DNA of 64,000 nt from Microbacterium sp. TPD7012. Its GTDB lineage: Bacteria; Actinomycetota; Actinomycetes; Actinomycetales; Microbacteriaceae. A program made the position numbers and the translations under genes. Within the stretch, counting starts at the first letter, position 1, and every line of letters begins with the position of its first letter. The notes below the pieces were generated by a model. That model did not search any database, had not been told where the DNA came from, and saw only the letters and a program-made list of their open reading frames with translations. Where the stretch lies: positions 434,001-498,000 of the forward strand of contig NZ_QDFV01000002.1 in the NCBI RefSeq assembly GCF_003075395.1, read 5' to 3'. Positions 57,051-64,000 of the stretch are shown here, one piece after another.

Positions 57051-57242
57051 ATGCCCGAAGTACCTGACGTCCGGTTCCTCACGGTGGCCGAGGTCGCCGA
57101 GCTCATGCGCGTGTCGAAGATGACCGTGTATCGGCTCGTTCACGCCGGCGAGCTGCCTGCCATCCGCTTCGGCCGCAGCTACCGCGTGCCCGAATCAGCG
57201 GTCAGCGACGCTCTGCAGCGACCGATCGCCGACGTCGGCTGA
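57051..57242 (+). CDS. Excisionase-like helix-turn-helix protein
   Basis: A 63-residue MerR/BldC-like HTH (VRFLTVAEVAELMRVSKMTVYRLVHAGELPAIRFGRSYRVPESAVSDAL). It lacks a recombinase neighbour, so it is probably a core regulator, not a mobile-element excisionase. ATG 57051 has AAAGGGG 14 nt and GTGGG just upstream; GTG/ATG at 57024 would add nine codons. Confidence 0.85.
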   Translation: MPEVPDVRFLTVAEVAELMRVSKMTVYRLVHAGELPAIRFGRSYRVPESAVSDALQRPIADVG

Positions 57243-57261
57243 TACCTGACGGGAGGATGTC

Positions 57262-57747
57262 GTGGATGTCAGCACGTTCTACGCCCTCTTCTCCACCACG
57301 TGCTTCACGCTCACCGGGCTCTGGTGGAACGTCGTCCGGGCTCGCCGTGACTGGACCGCGGATCCGGCGATGCGTCGCACGATCGGCGGCATCTACCTCT
57401 CCTTCCTGCTGCCGGCTCTGATGGGCCTGTTCGCCCAGGTCGGAGGCACGGAGAACCCCCTGCTGTGGCGCACGTCGTTCGTCGTCGTCGCCGTCGTCGG
57501 CGGCGCATCCATGGTGCGCCTGGTCGCGCAGGCCGGTCGTGACGGCACCCCCGCGGCGATCCGCTGGACCCAGCTCGGGACCGTGCTCGTGTACATCGCG
57601 ATCGCCGTCATCGGCGTCGCTCCACAGCTCGTGACGTCTCTCGGCCTCACCGGAATCCAGGTCGAGGCGCTGCTCCTCATCGGCCTGGTGGCTCTCGGGC
57701 ACGCCCTCGTGTGGCGCTTCCTGGTGACGGACGACGTCGCGGAATGA
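57262..57747 (+). CDS. Four-to-five-helix membrane protein
   Basis: A 161-residue membrane protein starting at GTG 57262 with GGAGG 7 nt upstream. About four or five hydrophobic helices are visible (5-20, 42-60, 70-90, 108-128, 135-155). I do not recognise the family. It follows the HTH gene by 19 nt, suggesting an operon. Confidence 0.75.
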   Translation: MDVSTFYALFSTTCFTLTGLWWNVVRARRDWTADPAMRRTIGGIYLSFLLPALMGLFAQVGGTENPLLWRTSFVVVAVVGGASMVRLVAQAGRDGTPAAIRWTQLGTVLVYIAIAVIGVAPQLVTSLGLTGIQVEALLLIGLVALGHALVWRFLVTDDVAE

Positions 57748-57776
57748 GGCCGCACAGAGGGGCCGCTCGGGTTTGC

Positions 57777-57782
57777 TAGACT
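57777..57782 (+). promoter_or_regulatory. Extended -10 promoter of bS22
   Basis: TAGACT preceded by TGC (TTTGC TAGACT) fits an extended -10. RNA should begin near 57790, giving a 73-nt leader that folds (GGGCGTC 57814-57820 region with GACGCCC downstream). Confidence 0.6.
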
Positions 57783-57862
57783 GATCCGAGGCATTTTTTC
57801 GTGCCCGTTACCCGGGCGTCCGATTTTGCGCGACGCCCAGCCGCTGACTTAGTGAGGTTTCC

Positions 57863-57961
57863 GTGGGTTCTGTCATCAAGAAGCGCCGCAAGCGCATGGC
57901 GAAGAAGAAGCACCGCAAGCTGCTTCGTAAGACTCGCCACCAGCGCCGCAACAAGAAGTAA
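57863..57961 (+). CDS. Small 30S ribosomal protein bS22
   Basis: A 32-residue highly basic protein: MGSVIKKRRKRMAKKKHRKLL then RKTRHQRRNKK. It matches the actinobacterial bS22 protein found in mycobacterial ribosomes and the AURKAIP1/COX24 domain. GTG 57863 has GAGG 5 nt upstream. It is preceded by its own promoter and followed by a strong terminator, so it is a monocistronic gene. It was below the usual length cut for gene calling. Confidence 0.93.
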   Translation: MGSVIKKRRKRMAKKKHRKLLRKTRHQRRNKK

Positions 57962-57967
57962 GCGGCC

Positions 57968-58006
57968 AGACACGAGCGCCTGTCTTCGGACGGGCGCTTT
58001 GTGTCT
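57968..58006 (+). terminator. UUCG-loop terminator of bS22
   Basis: AGACAC (57968-57973) pairs with GTGTCT (58001-58006), and AGCGCC...GTC pairs with GAC...GGCGCT around a TTCG tetraloop. Weak U content follows. Confidence 0.8.
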
Positions 58007-58039
58007 CTGCCCGCATGTCTGCACCGTCGAGAGGACGTC

Positions 58040-58342
58040 ATGAAGTCGATCACCGTCACCGAACTCGCCGAACGCTCCGCCACGCCGCTCATCGACGTGC
58101 GCGAGACCGCGGAGTTCGCCTCGGGCCATGTTCCCGGTGCTGTCAACATCCCGATGTCCGAGATCGGCAACCGCCTCGACGAGCTGCCCGATGAGGCCTT
58201 CGACGTGATCTGCCAGATGGGCGGTCGCTCTGCCCGTGTCGTCGAGGCGCTCGAGGCGCGCGGCTACGACGTGACGAACGTCGAAGGCGGCACCGGCGAA
58301 TGGATCGCCCAGGGCCGCGAGGTCGAGGTGCCGTCGGCGTGA
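58040..58342 (+). CDS. Rhodanese-like domain protein
   Basis: A 100-residue single-domain rhodanese. Persulfide Cys lies in VICQMGGRSARV (about residue 61), followed by the typical RSARVVEAL helix. It may transfer sulfur to the glutaredoxin-like protein next to it. ATG 58040 has GAGG 6 nt upstream. The GTGA overlap joins it to the following gene. Confidence 0.93.
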   Translation: MKSITVTELAERSATPLIDVRETAEFASGHVPGAVNIPMSEIGNRLDELPDEAFDVICQMGGRSARVVEALEARGYDVTNVEGGTGEWIAQGREVEVPSA

Positions 58343-58635
58343 CCACGCTGACGCTGATCGGCAAGCCCGACTGCCATCTCTGCGACGTCGCGTCCGAGGT
58401 GATCGACGCGGTCGTCGCCGAGCTGCCGGACGCCGCGGCGGAGCAGATCGAGATCACCGAGGTCTCCATCAAGGACGACCCGGCGCTCTACGAGCTGTGG
58501 TGGGAGAAGATCCCGGTCGTCCTCATCGACGGACAGCTCCATGCGCACTGGCGGCTCTCGCCCGACCGGCTGCGCCTCGCCCTCGAGGAGTCCGTCCGAG
58601 CCGTCGCGCTGAGCGACCAGAAGGAGTCGAAGTGA
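58339..58635 (+). CDS. Glutaredoxin-like protein (DUF836)
   Basis: A 98-residue thioredoxin-fold protein with a CHLC motif (IGKPDCHLCDVASEVI) and cis-Pro in KIPVVLIDG. The family is DUF836/NrdH-like. It starts in the rhodanese stop (GTGA) and shares its transcript. A role as thiol/persulfide acceptor is inferred. Confidence 0.9.
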   Translation: MTTLTLIGKPDCHLCDVASEVIDAVVAELPDAAAEQIEITEVSIKDDPALYELWWEKIPVVLIDGQLHAHWRLSPDRLRLALEESVRAVALSDQKESK

Positions 58636-58934
58636 CCGTTCGCCATGTCGTGACGTGGAAGCTCGCCGCCGAGGATGCCGCCGAGCGCGGCGCGCAGGCC
58701 GCCGAGGTCGCCCGTCGTCTCAATGCGCTCGACGGCGTGGTGCCGCAGCTGCTGTCGATCTCCGCCGGGGCCAACATGGCCTACCCCGACGCGAACTGGG
58801 ACGTGACCCTCGTCGCCGACTTCGCCTCGATCGCCGCGCTCGAGGAGTATCAGGTGCACCCCGCGCACGAGGAGGTCGTCGCCTACGTACGCTCGGTCGT
58901 CGCGTCGCGCGTCGCCGTCGACTTCGAGGTCTGA
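58632..58934 (+). CDS. Dabb-family (stress-responsive A/B barrel) protein
   Basis: A 100-residue Dabb protein: MTVRHVVTWKLAAEDAA and DVTLVADFASIAALEEYQVHPAHEEVV match the fold. The start GTG overlaps the previous stop (GTGA), making a three-gene coupled operon. The function of the bacterial members is generally unknown. Confidence 0.9.
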   Translation: MTVRHVVTWKLAAEDAAERGAQAAEVARRLNALDGVVPQLLSISAGANMAYPDANWDVTLVADFASIAALEEYQVHPAHEEVVAYVRSVVASRVAVDFEV

Positions 58935-59003
58935 TTCGGAAACACGGCCGTCACAATCGGACACACTTGCAACACAAATGTGATCCGCGGAGGTCCTCTC
59001 CCG

Positions 59004-59034
59004 TTGGTCGGGGCGACGAGCCGCATGTTTAGAT
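59004..59034 (+). promoter_or_regulatory. Candidate promoter of the amino-acid ABC operon
   Basis: TTGGTC (59004-59009) and TTAGAT (59029-59034) are 19 nt apart, so the match is fair. The ATG at 59086 follows about 45 nt later with AGGAG 5 nt upstream. Confidence 0.45.
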
Positions 59035-59085
59035 GATCACCTACCAGTCCGTGGGCGTCATCGCCCTCGTCTCACAGGAGTCGAC

Positions 59086-59901
59086 ATGTCCCGTCGCAAC
59101 ATCCTCGCCGGCCTCGCCCTCGTGGCGACCGCCACTCTCGCCCTCGCAGGCTGCGCCACGGGCGCGGGAGACTCCGGAGGCGGCGAGCCCGCCGCGGGTG
59201 ACGAGTACGGTCTGGTCGAGGCGGGGACGCTGACGGTCTGCTCCGACATCCCCTACGCGCCCTTCGAGTTCGAGGGCGGCGACAACGGCACCGGCTACAC
59301 CGGGTTCGACATCGATCTGCTCGACGCGATCGCGAAGAAGCTCGACCTCAAGCTCTCGGTGCAGGACGTCGGATTCGACGCACTCCAGTCCGGGACGACC
59401 CTCGCGGCAGGCACCTGCGACATCGGCGCCTCGGCCATGACGATCACCGACGAGCGCAAGGCGAACATCGACTTCTCCGACCCGTACTACGAGTCGCTGC
59501 AGTCGCTGCTCGTGCGCACCGACTCGGGCATCAAGTCGATCGACGACCTCTCCGGCAAGAACGTCGGCGTGCAGCAGGGAACGACGGGTGAGGCCTACGC
59601 GACCGAGAACGCGACCGGCGCCCAGCTCGTGCAGTACCCGTCCGACGGCGAACTGTGGCCCGCGATGCAGGCCGGCCAGATCGACGCGATCCTGCAGGAC
59701 CAGCCCGTGAACCTCGAGCACGAGAAGGCCGACAGCGCCTACAAGATCGTCGAGGAGTACGAGACCGGCGAGTCCTACGGCTTCGCGTTCGCCAAGGGCG
59801 AGAAGGACGCGCTGCGCGAGGCGATCAACGGTGCGCTGAAGGAGCTGCAGGACAGCGGCGACTACCAGACGATCTACGACAACTACTTCACCGCGAAGTA
59901 A
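59086..59901 (+). CDS. Polar amino-acid ABC transporter binding lipoprotein
   Basis: A 271-residue type II binding protein. The lipobox is LALAGC (Cys at about 22). GTLTVCSDIPYAPFEFEG and TGFDIDLLDAIAKKL open lobe 1. The hinge and second lobe hold TDERKANIDFSDPYYES. Cys residues at about 47 and 111 could form a disulfide. It supplies the permease and ATPase downstream. The ligand is probably a polar amino acid. Confidence 0.94.
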   Translation: MSRRNILAGLALVATATLALAGCATGAGDSGGGEPAAGDEYGLVEAGTLTVCSDIPYAPFEFEGGDNGTGYTGFDIDLLDAIAKKLDLKLSVQDVGFDALQSGTTLAAGTCDIGASAMTITDERKANIDFSDPYYESLQSLLVRTDSGIKSIDDLSGKNVGVQQGTTGEAYATENATGAQLVQYPSDGELWPAMQAGQIDAILQDQPVNLEHEKADSAYKIVEEYETGESYGFAFAKGEKDALREAINGALKELQDSGDYQTIYDNYFTAK

Positions 59902-59935
59902 TCGGCGAGCAGCGTAGAGCAAGGAGACCTTGACA

Positions 59936-60733
59936 ATGGCGTTGAGGCGCACCACCAAGAGCAAGCTCTATCGGTACATCGTCTATGTGGTGCTGATCGC
60001 CGTCGTCGTCTGGGCGGCGGTCAGCACGGACTGGGCGAAGATCGGTCCGCTTTTCTTCAACCCCGAGGTCGCGGCGAAGATGTTCCCCGGGATCATCACG
60101 ACCGCGCTCGTCAACACCCTGTGGTTCACCGCGGTGGCGTTCGTCGCAGGGCTCGTGCTCGGCGTGGTCCTGGCGCTCCTGAAGCTCTCGAGCATCGGGC
60201 CCTTCCGGTGGATCGCCACCGCCTGGATCGAGCTGTTCCGCGGGCTCCCCGCGATCCTCACGATCTTCGCGGTGGCCTTCATCCTGCCGATCGCCCTCGG
60301 GATCTCGGGCCGTGATCTCGGCGGTCCTGTCGTCCTGGGTCTGATCGGTCTGATCCTCGTGGCGTCGGCCTACATGGCGGAGACCATCCGCGCCGGCATC
60401 CAGGCGGTTCCGAAGGGCCAGACCGAGGCGGCTCGCTCGCTCGGCATGTCGCCCATGAAGACCACCTTCTGGATCATCGTGCCGCAGGGGTTCCGGATCA
60501 TCATCCCGCCGCTGACGAACGAGTTCGTGCTGCTGCTGAAGGACACCTCGCTGCTCTTCGTGGCGGGCACCTTCATCTGGTCGAAGGAGCTCACCAACTT
60601 CGCCCGTGACGCGGCGACGCAGAACACGAACGCGACGCCGCTGATCATGGCGGCGATCCTGTACCTGATCGTGACGATCCCCCTCACACGCTTCAGTGCG
60701 TGGCTGGAACGACGGATGGCGAAGCAGCGATGA
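59936..60733 (+). CDS. Amino-acid ABC transporter permease
   Basis: A 265-residue HisMQ-type permease with about six helices. The EAA loop is [37 protein letters not shown] 59936 has AGGAG 9 nt upstream; TTG 59930 is too close to it. The stop overlaps the ATPase start. Confidence 0.93.
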   Translation: MALRRTTKSKLYRYIVYVVLIAVVVWAAVSTDWAKIGPLFFNPEVAAKMFPGIITTALVNTLWFTAVAFVAGLVLGVVLALLKLSSIGPFRWIATAWIELFRGLPAILTIFAVAFILPIALGISGRDLGGPVVLGLIGLILVASAYMAETIRAGIQAVPKGQTEAARSLGMSPMKTTFWIIVPQGFRIIIPPLTNEFVLLLKDTSLLFVAGTFIWSKELTNFARDAATQNTNATPLIMAAILYLIVTIPLTRFSAWLERRMAKQR

Positions 60734-61485
60734 TCACCGACCTGATTGATGTGCACGCCCCGGCGATCGACCTGCAGGGGCTCGTGAAGAGCTTCGGCGA
60801 CAACGAGGTGCTCAAGGGCATCGACCTCACGGTCACAGCCGGCGAGGTGGTCTGCGTGATCGGCCCCTCGGGGTCGGGCAAGTCGACGCTGCTGCGCTCC
60901 GTGAACCTGCTCGAGGAGCCGACGGGCGGCAAGGTGCTCATCGAGGGGATCGACATCACCGACCCCGACGTCGACATCGACCGCGTGCGCACGCGCATCG
61001 GCATGGTGTTCCAGAGCTTCAACCTGTTCCCGCACCTCGATGTCATGGGCAACCTCATGATCGCGCAGCAGCGCGTGAAGAAGCGCTCCAAGACCGAGGC
61101 GCAGCAGGTCGCGCTGGCGATGCTCGCCCGCGTCGGGCTGGCGGAGAAGGCCGATGCCTATCCCGGGCACCTCTCGGGAGGTCAGCAGCAGCGCGTGGCG
61201 ATCGCCAGGGCGCTGTGCATGAACCCCGACATGATGCTGTTCGACGAGCCCACCTCGGCGCTCGACCCGGAGCTCGTCGGCGAGGTGCTGCAGGTCATGC
61301 GCTCCCTCGCGGACGAGGGCATGACGATGCTGGTCGTCACGCACGAGATGGGCTTCGCCCGCGAAGTCGGCTCGCGGCTCATCTTTATGGACGGCGGTCA
61401 CATCGTCGAAGAGGGCGACCCGCGCGAAGTCCTCGGAAACCCGCAGAACCAGCGCACGAAGGACTTCCTGTCCCGCGTGCTCTAG
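60730..61485 (+). CDS. Amino-acid ABC transporter ATPase
   Basis: A 251-residue GlnQ-like ATPase: Walker [10 protein letters not shown] (about 45), signature [15 protein letters not shown], Walker [15 protein letters not shown]-loop THEMGFA. ATG 60730 overlaps the permease stop (ATGA). It completes the three-gene uptake system. Confidence 0.95.
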   Translation: MITDLIDVHAPAIDLQGLVKSFGDNEVLKGIDLTVTAGEVVCVIGPSGSGKSTLLRSVNLLEEPTGGKVLIEGIDITDPDVDIDRVRTRIGMVFQSFNLFPHLDVMGNLMIAQQRVKKRSKTEAQQVALAMLARVGLAEKADAYPGHLSGGQQQRVAIARALCMNPDMMLFDEPTSALDPELVGEVLQVMRSLADEGMTMLVVTHEMGFAREVGSRLIFMDGGHIVEEGDPREVLGNPQNQRTKDFLSRVL

Positions 61486-61524
61486 CGCCGGCTCCAGCTC
61501 GCTCGTCGCGCGGGAGCAGCGACA

Positions 61525-61562
61525 CGAAACGCCTCACGTTCCGCGGAACGTGAGGCGTTTCG
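61525..61562. terminator. Palindromic terminator of the amino-acid ABC operon
   Basis: The stretch 61525-61562 is an almost complete palindrome, with CGAAACGCCTCACGTT on the left and its complement on the right around CCGCGG. It separates the ABC operon from the convergent YegP-like gene and can serve both. Confidence 0.88.
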
Positions 61563-61603
61563 TCTCGTCGCTGAGCTCCTCGCCCAACGGCCGAGAAGCG
61601 CGG

Positions 61604-61780
61604 TCAGGCCTCGACGACCTCGGCGTCCGCGGCATTGCGGCGCACCGACTCGATTCCGGCGAGAGCGCTCGACTTCGAGGAGTAGCCCTCGCTGACGGCG
61701 ACGACCTCGCCGTTGCCGGCCTTCAGACGGAACCGGTATTCGCCGGACTTGTCGGTGTACAGCTCGAACTTGCCTGCCAT
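61604..61780 (-). CDS. YegP/DUF1508-family small protein
   Basis: A 58-residue protein (MAGKFELYTDKSGEYRFRLK, then AGNGEVVAVSEGYSSKSSALAG). This matches one DUF1508/YegP repeat; E. coli YegP has two. It was below common length cuts. A GAAAGGA site lies 8 nt upstream of the ATG. Function is unknown. Confidence 0.9.
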   Translation of the reverse strand: MAGKFELYTDKSGEYRFRLKAGNGEVVAVSEGYSSKSSALAGIESVRRNAADAEVVEA

Positions 61781-61865
61781 GGAGGGCGTCCTTTCTCTGT
61801 CGGGTCGGGGGATCGACCCTTCGCGTTCACGCTATCCCCACCCATATATCGGAGGGAAGAGCCGG

Positions 61866-62953
<1,088 letters not shown>

Positions 62954-62957
<4 letters not shown>

Positions 62958-63757
62958 GAGCGGGCCTTTCCGGTGCCGCGGGCGACGCGGCCGATGACGA
63001 GGAGCAGGACGAAGACGAAGACCAGGGCCAGCAGGGTGAAGATCGCGGGTGCGTAGGGGTCCTGCTTCTGGACGACCACCATCGCGGTCTGGAAGACCTG
63101 GCGGTTCAGGAGAGAGGCGATCGTGAACTCGCCGAGCACGACGGCGATCGAGATCAGGGATGCGGCGAGCAGGCCCTGACGGATGTTCGGAGCGAGCACT
63201 TTCAGCACGACGGTCGGCCAGCTCGCCCCGAGGGAGCGGGCGGCCTCGGCGAGGGTCTTGAGATCGGCGGCGTCGATCGAGGCCTGGATGGAGCGGAACG
63301 CGAACGGCAGCACCGTGATGCCGTAGGCGAACGCGAGCGTCCAGGTCCCGGTGCCGAGGGAGCGGCCGATCTGCAGGTAGATCGGCGCGAGGCCGACGAC
63401 GAGCACGATCGCGGGGATCGAGATCGGCAGCAGCACCGCGAACTCGAACGCCGGCTTGAGCTGGGGGAAGCGCAGGTTCACCAGGATCATCGTCGGTGCC
63501 AGCAGGAAGAGCACGATCGCGACCGTGACGACGGCGAGGATGAGCGAGTTGCCGAGTCCGATCCAGATCGGCTTGATGGCGGCGGATGCGGCGGGGTCGA
63601 ACAGCGCCGTCCAGTGGATGAGGGACATCCCGCCGGACGGATCGCGCAGGGTGAAGAGCAGCGTCGACACCAGCGGGATCGCGAAGAAGGCGCCGACCAG
63701 GATGCCGATGACCCAGCGGGTCGCGAGCGAGGGGCCGAGGCGGTTCACGACTGCCAC
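62954..63757 (-). CDS. ABC transporter permease (PotC-like)
   Basis: A 267-residue permease with about six helices and the binding-protein-dependent loop EAARSLGASWPTVVLKVLAPNIR (about residue 175). It pairs with the permease to its right as a heterodimer. The start overlaps that gene by 13 nt. Confidence 0.9.
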
Positions 63758-64000
63758 CGCGCGGCTCGACGCTGGATGAGCGAGTACAGGGCCATCACGA
63801 CTCCGACGATGACGATCATGCCGAGGGCGAGCGCCCCGGCGAGGTTCTCCCGGCCGAGCACGGTCTCACTCGTGAGGGCGGTGCGGATCTGCAGCGGCAC
63901 GATCTGCGAGCCCTGGCTGGCGAGGGCGGCCGCGGTCGCATAGGACGAGAACGCGTTCGCGAACAGCAGCATCAGGCTGGCGAGGAACGAGGGGGCGAGC
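63745..64000 (-). CDS. ABC transporter permease, partial (PotB-like)
   Basis: The C-terminal part of a permease runs off the right edge. The visible part has two hydrophobic helices (MLLFANAFSSYATAAAL and ALALGMIVIVGVVMALYSLI) and a basic end. The N-terminus is outside. It should be the second permease of the same importer. Confidence 0.88.
   Translation of the reverse strand, partial: LAPSFLASLMLLFANAFSSYATAAALASQGSQIVPLQIRTALTSETVLGRENLAGALALGMIVIVGVVMALYSLIQRRAARWQS

Noticed and set aside
57051..57242. Excisionase gene as sign of a mobile element
   Set aside because: No integrase, attachment repeats or compositional change nearby; this HTH type is common in actinobacterial cores.

Overview
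The window is high-GC actinobacterial DNA and most resembles Microbacterium (family Microbacteriaceae). The supporting signs are very GC-rich third codon positions, short operons joined by ATGA or GTGA overlaps, and many genes whose -10 box lies 6-7 nt before the start codon (leaderless mRNAs). Further signs are U-poor hairpin terminators, an IdeR/DtxR-type iron box, a CmtR-type metal sensor, an actinobacterial bS22 ribosomal protein and mycothiol-style ArsC. The genus is an inference. I found no tRNA, rRNA, insertion sequence, prophage or CRISPR array, so this looks like chromosomal core with accessory patches.

Left part (1-16 kb): an arsenic group (arsR divergent from a flavoprotein and arsC), a secreted phosphodiesterase, a TerC exporter behind a probable yybP-ykoY manganese riboswitch, an arginase-fold protein and an SDR enzyme. 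Next come a cmtR-CDF metal-efflux pair with a palindromic operator, a sigma factor fused to its own anti-sigma zinc finger, a small exporter, a two-component system, and an Erm 23S rRNA methyltransferase preceded by a leaderless leader peptide and nested hairpins.

Middle (16-36 kb): a divergent MFS/LysR pair, ogt, thrC, small VOC/thioredoxin/DUF1801 genes, a heptad-repeat coiled-coil membrane protein, a FUSC-like transporter, an ECF41-type sigma factor divergent from an NmrA-like oxidoreductase, an M20 peptidase and an MFS exporter. rtcB follows, behind a 240-nt leader with its own promoter, a 32-codon ORF and an intrinsic terminator. A siderophore-iron uptake locus comes next: SIP divergent from an FeuA-FecCD-FecCD-ATPase operon. 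Then come AlkA and a winged-helix regulator preceded by a leaderless Cys-rich upstream ORF.

Right part (36-64 kb): sbcDC, a nucleosidase, nadE, a 1,156-residue RecB-like nuclease/helicase, upp, tadA, CDF, proC, a TrkH/TrkA potassium system, a DrrAB-type exporter with a divergent TetR regulator, a cyclase-family protein, an excisionase-like HTH protein, bS22, a rhodanese-glutaredoxin-Dabb operon, a polar amino-acid ABC operon, a YegP-like protein and the start of a polyamine-type ABC operon that runs off the right edge.

The most interesting signals are in leaders rather than in the proteins: the rtcB leader (28.1-28.4 kb), the Cys-rich upstream ORF (35.7-35.8 kb) and the erm leader (13.28-13.49 kb). 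All look like translation-coupled switches.
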